A stretch of DNA of 39,851 nucleotides, from NCBI GenBank assembly GCA_024637215.1, contig JAGXFM010000017.1, positions 1 to 39,851 of the forward strand, given 5' to 3'. Within the stretch, counting starts at the first letter, position 1. Each line of letters begins with the position of its first letter. Position numbers and translations under genes: made by a program. This document shows, in pieces, positions 25,066 through 33,749 of this stretch. The notes under the pieces were generated by a model. The model was given only the letters and a program-made list of their open reading frames with translations, was not told the DNA's origin and made no database searches. This DNA comes from Sulfuricurvum sp. Lineage in GTDB: Bacteria; Campylobacterota; Campylobacteria; Campylobacterales; Sulfurimonadaceae.

Positions 25066-26346
25066 ATGACACGACAAGGCGAACTCTTTAATTTTACCGA
25101 AACCTCGGATGCATGTATCAAGTGCGGGAAGTGTATTCCGGTCTGTACGATCCATAACGTCAATGCCGATGAGGTAACTTCTCCTCGCGGGTTTATCGAT
25201 TTACTCGGGGCATATCAGCGGGGGCAATTAGAACTCGACTATAATGCCAAAGCAATTTTTGAGAGCTGTTTTTTGTGTACTAACTGTACCGATGTCTGCC
25301 CTAAAGCATTGCCGACCGATATGGTGATTGAGCAAGTGCGCGCCGATCTCGCGGATAAATACGGAATCGCATGGTTTAAGCAGGCATTTTTTTATCTTCT
25401 TCGTCACCGAATGACGATGGATATCCTTTTTAAACTCGGATACGTGTTTCAAACGTGCGGATTCAAAATCAAAGCCGAGATTAATTCGATGCAGCCGCGT
25501 TTTAATCTCCCGATCATTAAAAAAGACCGCCTTTTGCCGTCAATGGGGAAAACTTCGTTTATGAACAGTTATCCTGAGAATATCCCCAACGGCGGACAGC
25601 GTCGTGTGGCGATTTTCATCGGATGTTTGGCAAACTATAACTACACCGAAATCGGCAAAGGACTTTTAGAGATTTTGGAAGCGTTGAATGTTGATGCGTT
25701 TATTCCGAAAAAACAGCTTTGCTGCGGAGCGCCCGCCTATTTTACGGGCGATTTCGCGACGGTTGATCATAATGCTAAAAAGAACATTGTCTATTTTGAG
25801 AGTTTTATCGACGAGGTCGAAGCAATCATTATCCCTGAAGCAACTTGCAGTGCGATGATCAAGATCGATTATGAACATTTTTTCCACGATCAGCCCGAAT
25901 GGTTGGAGCGTGCCAAAAAACTCAAAGGTAAAATCTTTATGGCAACGGAGTGGCTGGAACAAAAGACGGAGCTTAAAACGCTGTTGGCGTCCAAAGGGCG
26001 CAGTGATTTGAGCGTCACCTATCATGACCCGTGCCATGCTCGTAAAATGCAGGGGGTTTATAAAGAGCCGCGAGCCTTGGTGAGCCAAAACTATACGATT
26101 ACCGAGATGAGTGATCCGAATGTCTGTTGCGGATTCGGCGGGGTGACGATGCAGACGGAAAACTTTCATTTTGCTCAAGCCGCAGGAAGACCCAAAGCCG
26201 CCATGATTGCTAAAAGCGGAGCGCAAGTGGTTACCGCGGAGTGCAGTGCCTGTCGTATGCAGATTAATAACTCTATGAATGAGGCGAATGTGGATGTGGT
26301 GTTCAAAAATCCGATTGAACTGATCGCCGAGGCGTTACGCAAATGA
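25066..26346 (+). CDS. GlcF/HdrD-like protein with two [4Fe-4S] and CCG domains
   Basis: This 426-residue protein has two ferredoxin-type motifs at the N terminus (CIKCGKCIPVC and CFLCTNCTDVCPKALP) and two CCG-type domains (QLCCGAPAYF around residue 221 and NVCCGFGGVTM around residue 351). This is the layout of glycolate oxidase subunit GlcF, LutA/GlpC-like proteins and HdrD. No partner flavin subunit is next to it, so the substrate cannot be read from context. It overlaps the HugZ-like gene by four bases (ATGA) and follows hemN by two bases, so it is cotranscribed with haem-related genes. Confidence 0.85.
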   Translation: MTRQGELFNFTETSDACIKCGKCIPVCTIHNVNADEVTSPRGFIDLLGAYQRGQLELDYNAKAIFESCFLCTNCTDVCPKALPTDMVIEQVRADLADKYGIAWFKQAFFYLLRHRMTMDILFKLGYVFQTCGFKIKAEINSMQPRFNLPIIKKDRLLPSMGKTSFMNSYPENIPNGGQRRVAIFIGCLANYNYTEIGKGLLEILEALNVDAFIPKKQLCCGAPAYFTGDFATVDHNAKKNIVYFESFIDEVEAIIIPEATCSAMIKIDYEHFFHDQPEWLERAKKLKGKIFMATEWLEQKTELKTLLASKGRSDLSVTYHDPCHARKMQGVYKEPRALVSQNYTITEMSDPNVCCGFGGVTMQTENFHFAQAAGRPKAAMIAKSGAQVVTAECSACRMQINNSMNEANVDVVFKNPIELIAEALRK

Positions 26347-26840
26347 CTACGATGGAGGTTGAGTCGTTTTTAGAAACCTTTCAGACCCTTGTCATGGCAT
26401 CTCTTACCCCTGAGGGGGAGCCCCATGCGAGTACCGCCCCCTATGTACGAGTGGGAAATGATTTTTACATTCTGATCAGCACCGTTGCGCAACACGGGTG
26501 CAATCTTTTACGCAATCCGAAAGTTTCCCTCCTCTTTACCGAGGATGAGTCGCAATGCGTTCAACCCTTTGCGCGTAAGCGGGTAACATTGGAAGCCGCC
26601 GTAGCAGAAGTGGCTCGGGAAGAGGAGTTATTTCTTCACGTAATTGAGCGTTTCAAAGCCCATTTTGATTCCGAACTGGTTACGTCGTTGACCCAAATGG
26701 GTGATTTTCACCTTTTTAAACTCTCCCCTAAATGCGGTAGTGTCGTGATGGGATTCGGTAAAGCGTACCGTTTGGACGAAAATTTGGAAGTGATGCGCGT
26801 GATTATGGGTCAACATCAAAAGGGTCATGGTAATGGATAA
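26343..26840 (+). CDS. HugZ-like haem-binding / pyridoxamine-phosphate-oxidase-fold protein
   Basis: This 165-residue split-barrel protein has the pattern of HugZ/HutZ haem-utilisation proteins: LVMASLTPEGEPHASTAPYV, a RNPKVSLLFTEDE block, and the C-terminal GFGKAYRLD that precedes the distal haem contact in HugZ. These proteins bind or degrade haem rather than oxidise pyridoxamine phosphate. The position behind hemN and the iron-sulfur gene supports a haem or iron role. Its ATG overlaps the stop of the preceding gene; its end overlaps the DsrE-like gene by eight bases. Confidence 0.8.
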   Translation: MTTMEVESFLETFQTLVMASLTPEGEPHASTAPYVRVGNDFYILISTVAQHGCNLLRNPKVSLLFTEDESQCVQPFARKRVTLEAAVAEVAREEELFLHVIERFKAHFDSELVTSLTQMGDFHLFKLSPKCGSVVMGFGKAYRLDENLEVMRVIMGQHQKGHGNG

Positions 26841-27168
26841 ACTCCTAATCGTATGGAGCAGCGGAGAGATCGAAGTGGCAAAAAAGCTTGTATTGCTCTA
26901 TGGAAGCGTCATTTTACCTCGCGGCTATTGGGACGAAGCCCATTTGATGGTGTGGGGCCCTTCGGCGAAGCTACTGGCTGAAAACACGGAGTTACAAGCA
27001 ATGGTTTCCAAAGTGATAGATAGCGGTGTAAAAGCCTCGGCATGCGTTGTGTGCAGTGACGATTACGGGGTTACCGAACAGCTTCGTGAACTGGGGATCG
27101 AACCGACCCATACGGGTGAGTTTTTAACGCAGGCGCTTAAAAGCGACTGGAAAGTAGTGACATTCTAA
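26833..27168 (+). CDS. DsrE-family small protein
   Basis: This 111-residue protein shows the DsrE/DsrF-like fold pattern: KLLIVWSSGEIEVAKKLVLLYG, an alternating strand-helix order, and a CVVCSDDYGVTEQLRELGI segment. Some members of the superfamily bind or relay sulfur through such cysteines; whether this one does is unknown. ATG 26833 is preferred over 26827 because the AAAAGGG ribosome site is then eight rather than two bases away. It overlaps both neighbours (TAATG with lgt), so it is coupled to lgt translation. Confidence 0.75.
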   Translation: MDKLLIVWSSGEIEVAKKLVLLYGSVILPRGYWDEAHLMVWGPSAKLLAENTELQAMVSKVIDSGVKASACVVCSDDYGVTEQLRELGIEPTHTGEFLTQALKSDWKVVTF

Positions 27169-27992
27169 TGGAATTTTGGCAACACATATACGAGCATTTT
27201 AATCCCGTAGCTTTTAACCTAGTGTCGATCCCCGTTCATTGGTACGGGCTGATGTATGTTCTCGCCCTCTTAAGTGCCCTCGTGATCGCCAAATGGATCG
27301 TTCAAAAAGATAAGATCGCTATCACCAAAGATCAGTTGGATGATTATTTTATCTATGCCGAGGTTGGGGTAATACTGGGGGCGCGTTTGGGATATATCCT
27401 CTTTTACGATACCCATACGATGTATTATCTCACACAACCGTGGCAGATTTTTAATCCGTTTATCGATGGGCAGTTTGTCGGGATTCGGGGGATGAGTTTT
27501 CACGGCGCAATTTTCGGCTTTTTAATCGGCTCGTACCTCTATCATCGTCGTCATGGAATACCGTTCGGGCGTTTGATGGATTTGGTGGCGGTTTCGGTAC
27601 CGCTCGCATACGTGTTTGGTCGAATCGGAAATTTTCTCAACCAAGAGCTCGTCGGACGTGCTACCGATGTCCCGTGGGGTATCTATGTGTATGATACGCT
27701 CCGTCACCCTTCGCAGCTGTACGAAGCGTTTGTCGAGGGAGTTGTGGTCTTTGTCATCATTTATGCGTATCGTCACCGTAAAGCGTACGAGGGTGAGTTG
27801 ATTTTGCTATATGGATTTTTATACGGTATCGGGAGGCGACTCGTCGAATTTTATCGTGCTCCCGATGCGCAGATCGGCTATTTGATCGGCAGTTGGATGA
27901 CGCTTGGGATGGCACTTAGTTTTGCGATGGCAGGGATTTCTGCCGCCATGTGGGTCTATTTTCGCTCCCGTAATCGAATACAAAAAGCGTGA
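27168..27992 (+). CDS. lgt: Prolipoprotein diacylglyceryl transferase
   Basis: This 274-residue inner-membrane enzyme transfers diacylglycerol from phosphatidylglycerol to the lipobox cysteine of prolipoproteins. Conserved blocks are present: HWYGLMYVLA, ARLGYILFYD, RGMSFHGAIFG, the Lgt signature GRIGNFLNQELVGR, HPSQLYEA and GRRLVEFYRAPDAQIG. Seven hydrophobic helices are visible. The start overlaps the stop of the DsrE-like gene (TAATG). The 3' end overlaps by 37 bases with the convergent kinase fragment. Confidence 0.96.
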   Translation: MEFWQHIYEHFNPVAFNLVSIPVHWYGLMYVLALLSALVIAKWIVQKDKIAITKDQLDDYFIYAEVGVILGARLGYILFYDTHTMYYLTQPWQIFNPFIDGQFVGIRGMSFHGAIFGFLIGSYLYHRRHGIPFGRLMDLVAVSVPLAYVFGRIGNFLNQELVGRATDVPWGIYVYDTLRHPSQLYEAFVEGVVVFVIIYAYRHRKAYEGELILLYGFLYGIGRRLVEFYRAPDAQIGYLIGSWMTLGMALSFAMAGISAAMWVYFRSRNRIQKA

Positions 27993-28312
27993 GTCTCCTC
28001 TTCGTAACGGTATTCTAAAGTAAAGTTATGGAGATCCATAACCGATTGGGCAATATAAAGCCCCAATCCTAACCCCCCATCTCCCCGTTCCGTGACAAAT
28101 GCCTGCAACGCTTCCTCAACCGGACGTTTTAGCGGTTCACCGCTGTTACGAATACAGATATGGTCATGCTCACACGCTATCTCTATCGGGAGTGCAGAGG
28201 CATGTCGCACCGCATTGTCGATAAGATTTTGCAAGGCACTGGTAAAGAGTGCCTCATCGACCGTAATATTTTGGTCACATCCGCGCAAATGAACATTTTC
28301 TCTCTCTATCAT
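27956..28312 (-). CDS. Sensor kinase, C-terminal ATPase part (separated by frameshift)
   Basis: This 118-residue frame holds only a histidine-kinase ATPase domain: N box LQNLIDNAVRHA, G boxes and GGLGLGLYIAQS. It continues the kinase encoded just upstream, whose frame ends at the TGA that overlaps this ATG (TGATG). Read back past its ATG, this frame continues as NALDNLM, which fits the normal HisKA-ATPase linker. One missing base near 28329-28331 (an A-run on the coding strand) would join the halves. It is either an assembly error, a real disruption, or a split kinase. ArsS of Helicobacter is a comparable kinase known to vary by frameshift. Confidence 0.8.
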   Translation of the reverse strand: MIERENVHLRGCDQNITVDEALFTSALQNLIDNAVRHASALPIEIACEHDHICIRNSGEPLKRPVEEALQAFVTERGDGGLGLGLYIAQSVMDLHNFTLEYRYEEETHAFCIRLRERK

Positions 28313-29172
28313 CAGATTATCGAGAGCATTTGGATCATTGTGTCGAGATTATGCGACTTTTTGACAAGGGAATAGGCGTGCATTTTTTCAATTTCAGCCA
28401 TTTGACGGATCAAATGTTCGAGTCGTGAAAAAAGTTTGGCTAGCAAGGTACGGTTTGGACTCGGTTCTTCGAGTTCTACGATCAATTTCCCTTTCGTAAT
28501 AGGTGTTTTGAGCTCATGCATAATATTACGCAAAAAAAGTTCGCGTGATTTTTTGAGTTTGTTTTGTTTTGCCAATGCATCATAGAGTGCGTTTGAAATC
28601 AGAGCTATTTCATCTTTGCCACTGTTTGAAGTATACAGGATCTCTTCCCCATCGCCATAACGGTGTATTTGCTCATATAGGTGCTTGAGAGGCTTGAGAT
28701 TACTCCACAACAGAAGATACATATTGACCAATCCTCCTAAGAGGGCAAAAAACAAAAACCAGACGAAATAGTAGGTTTTACCCTCTGCCATATCGCGATA
28801 AAGCATTGTACAATGCCCCTCTGCGAGTTCATAGATAAATCCGCTGTCATCTTTATAAATGGTCACTTTGACATTTCGGGAACGGAGTTTAGACTGCATC
28901 GGAGGGGGGAGGATGATTGCTTCACACTGAGGGGTTTTTGTTTCGATGACTTTGAATCCCGCTTCTGAGAGTTCGCTGTTTTTTTCCATACAGGTTAGAG
29001 CTTTAGTCTCATCGATAATCCGTGAGAGTTCCATGGAACGATGGGTTAGAAGGTGAAACTTTTGTCTCTCCTGCTCAGCCAATGCTGAGATAAAAAGCAA
29101 TATCAGAACGATGAGTGCCAGAAAAAAGAAAGCATGGAGTTTAAAAAAAACGGAATGTCGGCGCGAGATCAT
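28312..29172 (-). CDS. Sensor kinase, N-terminal sensor and HisKA part (ends at frameshift)
   Basis: This 286-residue membrane protein has a first helix at about 12-31, a periplasmic sensor region of about 100 residues containing several Cys, a second helix at about 134-158, a HAMP-like linker, and HisKA with FLRNIMHELKTPITKGKL. It stops right after the dimerisation helices, so the ATPase domain lies in the next frame. The start overlaps the response regulator gene by four bases (ATGA). The operon order Spy-like protein, regulator, kinase suggests an envelope or metal stress sensor. If the frameshift is real and uncorrected, this half alone cannot autophosphorylate. Confidence 0.82.
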   Translation of the reverse strand: MISRRHSVFFKLHAFFFLALIVLILLFISALAEQERQKFHLLTHRSMELSRIIDETKALTCMEKNSELSEAGFKVIETKTPQCEAIILPPPMQSKLRSRNVKVTIYKDDSGFIYELAEGHCTMLYRDMAEGKTYYFVWFLFFALLGGLVNMYLLLWSNLKPLKHLYEQIHRYGDGEEILYTSNSGKDEIALISNALYDALAKQNKLKKSRELFLRNIMHELKTPITKGKLIVELEEPSPNRTLLAKLFSRLEHLIRQMAEIEKMHAYSLVKKSHNLDTMIQMLSII

Positions 29173-29831
29173 AGGGTGAACTGGTATCCCATTCCGCGGA
29201 TAGAGCGGATAAGGGTAGGGTGCTTCGGATTAGGCTCGATTTTTTGGCGGATTCGGCTGATGAGGACGTCGATGCTCCGTTCACTGCTTTCCCATCCGAT
29301 TGACTCCACGTTATTGGCGATAAAATCACGGGATATAATTTGTCGGCGGTGTTTGATAAGGAGCGAAAGAAGTTCAAATTCGGCACGGGTAAGAGAGAGG
29401 AGTTCCCCCTCTTTGTAGATACCGTTTTCGTCGACTCGAAACGTTTCAGTACTGGCTTGAATGGTTTTACCGTTAATGCGGCGAAGAAGGCTTTGTATCC
29501 GTGCAACAAGTTCACGCGGCTCATAGGGCTTTGGGAGATAATCATCGGCACCGAGTTCCAGTGCGATCACTTTGTCTCCCAAATCACTCCGAGCCGAGGA
29601 GATAATAATAGGGATGTCACTCCGTTCACGAAGCGCTTTGCACACATCCAGCCCATCCATATCGGGAAGGGTCAAATCGAGTAAAACAAGATCGTACGAT
29701 TCAATCCCCAAGGAGCTTAATGCCGCTTTGGGATGAGCGTAGCTGATCACCTCCATCTGATAACGACTCAAATACTGTGTGAGCAGATCCGATATTTCGA
29801 GGTCGTCTTCAATCAGGAGGATTTTAATCAT
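29169..29831 (-). CDS. OmpR-family response regulator (ArsR/CpxR-like)
   Basis: This 220-residue regulator has a receiver with Asp52 (VLLDLTLPD), acidic pocket EDD, Lys in YLPKPYEPREL, and an OmpR-type winged helix (LLSLTRAEFELLSLLIKH, ISRDFIANNV, RSIDVLISRIRQKI, IRGMGYQFTL). It partners the kinase encoded immediately downstream, overlapping by four bases. It follows the Spy-like gene by six bases, so it probably autoregulates a unit that includes that envelope protein. Helicobacter ArsR and enterobacterial CpxR are the nearest functional analogies, not proven orthologues. Confidence 0.92.
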   Translation of the reverse strand: MIKILLIEDDLEISDLLTQYLSRYQMEVISYAHPKAALSSLGIESYDLVLLDLTLPDMDGLDVCKALRERSDIPIIISSARSDLGDKVIALELGADDYLPKPYEPRELVARIQSLLRRINGKTIQASTETFRVDENGIYKEGELLSLTRAEFELLSLLIKHRRQIISRDFIANNVESIGWESSERSIDVLISRIRQKIEPNPKHPTLIRSIRGMGYQFTL

Positions 29832-29837
29832 ATATAC

Positions 29838-30275
29838 TTACTTTTCGCAGTTTTTGCAGCCCATACTACCTTGAGGCGTTTGCATTTGTTTCATATCATG
29901 AGGCATTTTGGTATCCTTCATATCCTCTTTCATCGGGCACTCTTTTGAACCGTTCCCTTGTCCCATCATCATTTGCATCCCTTCTAATTTTGCACGTTGC
30001 TCAGAAGTGAGGACGGACATCATTTTCTCGCGCTGTTTGTTATGGAATGCTTTTCCCTCTTCACGGATTTTAGTAATTTGATCTTTTTGTTTGTCGTTCA
30101 AATCCAATTTTTCCATCATCGGAGGGAGTTTTTTGGTGTCGCATTCGCATTTTTGCATCATACCGCCCATACTGCCTTTATTGCCGCACATTCCACCTTG
30201 CATTCCGCCTTGCATCGGGCATGCCATTAACGCTGTTGCACCGAGGATCAGTGCGATACTTAGAATCTTTTTCAT
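29838..30275 (-). CDS. Spy/CpxP-like Met- and Cys-rich periplasmic protein
   Basis: This 145-residue exported protein has a signal sequence ending LMAC, which could be cleaved as a lipoprotein (Cys19) or by ordinary signal peptidase. A Met/Gly/Cys-rich segment (QGGMQGGMCGNKGSMGGMM) follows, then a helical Spy/CpxP core with LDLNDKQKDQITKIRE and LTSEQRAKLE (the LTxxQ repeat pattern), then a tail with MMMGQGNGSKECPMK and GCKNCEK. The methionines and cysteines suggest copper or another soft metal. It lies first in an operon with a two-component system, as CpxP and similar sensors' accessory proteins do. Confidence 0.8.
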   Translation of the reverse strand: MKKILSIALILGATALMACPMQGGMQGGMCGNKGSMGGMMQKCECDTKKLPPMMEKLDLNDKQKDQITKIREEGKAFHNKQREKMMSVLTSEQRAKLEGMQMMMGQGNGSKECPMKEDMKDTKMPHDMKQMQTPQGSMGCKNCEK

Positions 30276-30357
30276 TGCTTTCTCCGTGTTGTTATATTTA
30301 GACTCTGACAGTATAGAAGATATATGTCAATTCACTATCAATCCAGTGTTAACAAGA

Positions 30358-31404
30358 TTAATAGGTTTCGTCTTCACTTTGGGCTTCGGTGATTTTCATC
30401 AAGGTTAAAAACAGTACCGTGATGGCCGGTCCGATAATCATCCCCCAAAATCCGAAAGTGGCCAATCCTGCAATGATAGCGAAGAAGATAATCAGTTCAT
30501 TGATTTTTTCTTGAGGTTTAATAAGCCGTTGATTGATAATTTTAATAATGACCGGTTTGACAAACGTATCGGCAATAATTGAAATGACAATAATAGTATA
30601 GAGGGTAATAAAGAGGGCATTTTGGGTATGTCCCATCGAGAGTTCAAAAAGGGCAAACGGAAGCCACATAATCACCCCGCCGATAACGGGGATAAGCGAG
30701 GCAAAGCCGTACATGATCCCGAATAATAGACCGTTGTATCCCATATACCCTACGGCAATTCCGAACAATGCCCCCTCCAATACGGCGGTGGCTAGGATGG
30801 AGTAAAAAACGACACTCATGGAGGAGCGCATCTCAAACATAATAAGGGTACTTTCTTGTTGCGGAAAATGGGCAGAACGTTTGAAAAACTCAAAAATTTC
30901 CCGTCCATAATAGTGGGCAATGAAATAAAAGATCAGGATAAAAAGGGTGCCGGAGAGAAACGACATCGTAAAGGCTCCGATCAACGAGGCGTACGCAAGG
31001 ATGTGCTGACTCAAAGCAGTGGGATCAAATCCGATTAAAGAGGCTTCGATTTTCGCTTCGAGTCGTGACAGTGCAGGGGGCAAATGGGTTAACCAGCTCC
31101 GTAGTTTTGCTTCCATGGTACTCATGATAGCGGGGTCAAGGTTTTGCATCATCACGGAGAGGTGGAATAAAAAATAACCCAGCGGAGCGAAAAAGAGGGC
31201 TCCGAGTAAGAGGGTTGAGAGGGTTGAAGCCCAAAAACGGCTACGGGTAAGATGTAAAAACCCCATTTGAATATGGTGTGTCGAAATGGCCAAAAGCGAA
31301 GCGACGACGATGCTCATCCAAAACGGTTCATACAGGCGATAAATTCCGTACGAGACGACCGCCAACAGCGTCAGCGTAAAGTACTCTTTTTTCATGGACA
31401 ACAT
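30358..31404 (-). CDS. AI-2E family permease (PerM/YdiK-like)
   Basis: This 348-residue protein has about eight hydrophobic helices and the family pattern of AI-2E/PerM proteins: YEPFWMSIVVASLLAI near the N terminus, a long amphipathic central region, GILMYGFASLIPVIGGVIMWLP-like sequence, and FVKPVIIKIINQR followed by GFWGMIIGPAI. Members include exporters of small solutes and Na+/H+ antiporters; substrate cannot be inferred. The start overlaps the ruvB stop (TAATG); the internal Met at codon 4 (31395) is also possible. It is the last gene of the panB-ruvB unit. Confidence 0.88.
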   Translation of the reverse strand: MLSMKKEYFTLTLLAVVSYGIYRLYEPFWMSIVVASLLAISTHHIQMGFLHLTRSRFWASTLSTLLLGALFFAPLGYFLFHLSVMMQNLDPAIMSTMEAKLRSWLTHLPPALSRLEAKIEASLIGFDPTALSQHILAYASLIGAFTMSFLSGTLFILIFYFIAHYYGREIFEFFKRSAHFPQQESTLIMFEMRSSMSVVFYSILATAVLEGALFGIAVGYMGYNGLLFGIMYGFASLIPVIGGVIMWLPFALFELSMGHTQNALFITLYTIIVISIIADTFVKPVIIKIINQRLIKPQEKINELIIFFAIIAGLATFGFWGMIIGPAITVLFLTLMKITEAQSEDETY

Positions 31405-32411
31405 TATTCAAACAGTCCGTTTGGAGGCGTTCCGAATTTCAGCAGTTCGTGTGTTTTGAGGGTTGCAAGTCGTCCGCGTGCGGTTCGTTCCAAATAGCCA
31501 TTCGCGAGGAGATAGGGTTCGAGCACATCTTCGATGGTCCCCTCATCTTCGCTGAGTGCCGCGGCAATGGTACTTAGACCCATGGCGCGCCCTTTGGCTT
31601 CCATCAGGAGTTTGAGCAGACGGATATCCATCTCATCGAATCCGTTGGCATTAATTCCGAGCTGATCGAGGGCATAGCGGGAACGTTCATGCAAAATTGT
31701 AGATTCATTTGCAACATCGGCAAAATCGCGTACCCGTTTCAGCAGTCGCAAAGCGATGCGGGGAGTTCCGCGAGAGCGTTTGGCAATCTCTTTAGCCGCT
31801 TCTTTATCGATATTTTTACCGAGTTTGGTTGCGGCTTGGGTGATGATAGCGCACAGTTCATCGGGGGTATAAAACTGCATCCGAAAATTCATCCCGAAAC
31901 GATCCCGTAGAGGGTTCGAGAGCATCCCCGCACGGGTAGTTGCACCGATAAGGGTAAAGCGGGGGAGATCGATTTTAACCGTTTGCGCGGCAGGGCCGCT
32001 TCCGATGATGATGTCGAGGCGAAAATCTTCCATCGAAGGGTAGAGAATCTCTTCGACGGCAGGGGAGAGTCGGTGAATTTCATCGATAAAGAGGATATCG
32101 CCTTCTTCGAGGTTGGTGAGGATTGCCGCGAGATCGCCGCTTTTTTCGATCATCGGGGCGGCAGTGACTTTGATGTTGCTTCCCATCTCGTTGGCGATGA
32201 TGAGGGCTAATGTTGTTTTACCGAGTCCCGGAGGGCCGTAAAAGAGGACATGATCGAGTGCTTCGTGCCGTTTGGAACTCGCCTCGATAAAAACGCCCAG
32301 ATTTTTTTTGATTTGCTCTTGCCCGATGTAATCGTCCCATGCGCTAGGGCGTAGGGAAGTTTCCGTAATCTCTTCGGCGTTAAATTTTTCGATTTCGACT
32401 ATGCGTTCCAC
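31404..32411 (-). CDS. ruvB: RuvB, Holliday junction branch-migration ATPase
   Basis: This 335-residue AAA+ motor drives branch migration with RuvA. It shows the N-terminal signature [19 protein letters not shown], Walker A GPPGLGKT, Walker [11 protein letters not shown], sensor 1 [20 protein letters not shown] including the arginine finger, and the C-terminal winged helix with the [17 protein letters not shown] ending. Length is standard. It is 11 bases downstream of panB on the minus strand and overlaps the permease start. Confidence 0.97.
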   Translation of the reverse strand: MERIVEIEKFNAEEITETSLRPSAWDDYIGQEQIKKNLGVFIEASSKRHEALDHVLFYGPPGLGKTTLALIIANEMGSNIKVTAAPMIEKSGDLAAILTNLEEGDILFIDEIHRLSPAVEEILYPSMEDFRLDIIIGSGPAAQTVKIDLPRFTLIGATTRAGMLSNPLRDRFGMNFRMQFYTPDELCAIITQAATKLGKNIDKEAAKEIAKRSRGTPRIALRLLKRVRDFADVANESTILHERSRYALDQLGINANGFDEMDIRLLKLLMEAKGRAMGLSTIAAALSEDEGTIEDVLEPYLLANGYLERTARGRLATLKTHELLKFGTPPNGLFE

Positions 32412-32422
32412 GTTAGAGGTTC

Positions 32423-33211
32423 CTAATAAATATGATTTTCATCGGGGAATGAACGGGTTTGGACTTCATTGACGTACTGTTCTAGCGCTTCTTTAACCAA
32501 TCCTGACCCGTTCATGTATTGTTTAACGAATTTAGGGACAAACGGCTCATACAGACCCAACATATCGGAGAACACAAGCACTTGCCCGTCCACGCCGTTA
32601 CCGGCACCGATCCCGATGACGGGGATGGAGACACTCTGCGCAACACGCGTGGCTACTTCCGCAATAACCCCTTCAATCACGAGGATAAAAGCGCCGGCTT
32701 GTTGGATGGCTTGCGCATCTGCGATGAGCGAGAGAGCTTCGTGTTCATTTCTCCCTTTGACTTTATACCCCCCCTCGGCGCGAACCGCTTGCGGTAAGAG
32801 TCCGATATGACCGCACACGGCGATTCCGTTGGAGGTGAGATGGTGTACGAGCGGAGCTTTATCGGCTCCCCCTTCGATTTTTACCGCATCGGCAGAAGTT
32901 TCACGATAGACGCGAATGGCATTGGAGAGGGCGGTTGCGTTATCGGTATAGGTACCGAAAGGCATATCGGTAATGATAAAAGTCTCAGGTGCTCCTTTGC
33001 AGACGGCTTGGGTATGATAAATCATTTGATCCATCGTCGCGCTCAGCGTATCAGCGTTGCCTCCAAAGCTCATATTGAGACTGTCTCCGACGAGAAGGAT
33101 ATCGGCGCTCGGTGAAAAAATACGGGCAAAAAGGGCATCATACGCGGTGAGCATCACTAAAGGAAGTGCACCTTTTCGTTTTTGAATGGAGCCGATAGTG
33201 AGTTTTTTCAT
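32423..33211 (-). CDS. panB: PanB, 3-methyl-2-oxobutanoate hydroxymethyltransferase
   Basis: This 262-residue enzyme makes ketopantoate from alpha-ketoisovalerate and methylene-tetrahydrofolate in pantothenate and coenzyme A synthesis. The pattern is typical: [58 protein letters not shown] and [22 protein letters not shown], including metal ligands in LVGDS and the base in EG. It is first of a three-gene minus-strand unit with ruvB and the permease. The 133-base spacer before it is shared with the divergent Hpt gene. Confidence 0.96.
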   Translation of the reverse strand: MKKLTIGSIQKRKGALPLVMLTAYDALFARIFSPSADILLVGDSLNMSFGGNADTLSATMDQMIYHTQAVCKGAPETFIITDMPFGTYTDNATALSNAIRVYRETSADAVKIEGGADKAPLVHHLTSNGIAVCGHIGLLPQAVRAEGGYKVKGRNEHEALSLIADAQAIQQAGAFILVIEGVIAEVATRVAQSVSIPVIGIGAGNGVDGQVLVFSDMLGLYEPFVPKFVKQYMNGSGLVKEALEQYVNEVQTRSFPDENHIY

Positions 33212-33344
33212 ACTATAAATATCCCATAGTTATTTAAAGTAGATAGTTTACCCAAAATTTGTTTCGGGTATCTATTTTATGGCAATTAAGAGGGGAGATT
33301 AATCAAAAGATGGTTATAATTTACTATCACAGGAGAACATCATT

Positions 33345-33749
33345 ATGGGCATACGAAGCGTTCTTGAAGCTAATTTCGACTTTGAAATCATTGACGAATT
33401 TTTAGACCATTACGCAATGATGACGGAAATCATGGAAGGTTTAGTCATCAACTTGGGTAATGAAGAGCATTATCATCGAAGCATTGAAGAGCTGTTTCGA
33501 ATTTTTCATAATATAAAATCGGCTTCAGGATATTTGCAGATTGAGCCTATGACGCGCTTGTCCACTTTTGTGGAAGAAGCACTGGAGCAATTGCGCACAC
33601 GTGATAAAGTCGTCAATGAAGAGACAGTTACCTGGTTAATAAGTGTCGCTGACATGTTTATGCAGTGGCAAGAAGATTTTAAAATGGACAACGAACTCTC
33701 AAAAGTCCATTTTTCCCTATTAATTTTACCCGATATGGAGAAAGAGTGA
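33345..33749 (+). CDS. Stand-alone Hpt (histidine phosphotransfer) protein
   Basis: This 134-residue all-helical protein contains the Hpt motif FRIFHNIKSASGYL with the expected phospho-acceptor His55, followed by the usual MTRLSTFVEEALEQLR helix as in CheA P1 domains. It has no kinase or receiver. It could shuttle phosphate between the hybrid kinases and free regulators in this genome. The stop overlaps the trpA GTG start (GTGA), so it is cotranslated with a tryptophan synthase subunit, a link with no obvious functional reason. An AGGAG ribosome site precedes the ATG. Confidence 0.85.
   Translation: MGIRSVLEANFDFEIIDEFLDHYAMMTEIMEGLVINLGNEEHYHRSIEELFRIFHNIKSASGYLQIEPMTRLSTFVEEALEQLRTRDKVVNEETVTWLISVADMFMQWQEDFKMDNELSKVHFSLLILPDMEKE

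Noticed and set aside
33212-33344. Possible hairpin (TACCC...GGGTA) in the panB/Hpt spacer as terminator
   Set aside because: The genes are divergent, so no terminator is expected, and the stem is only five bases long.
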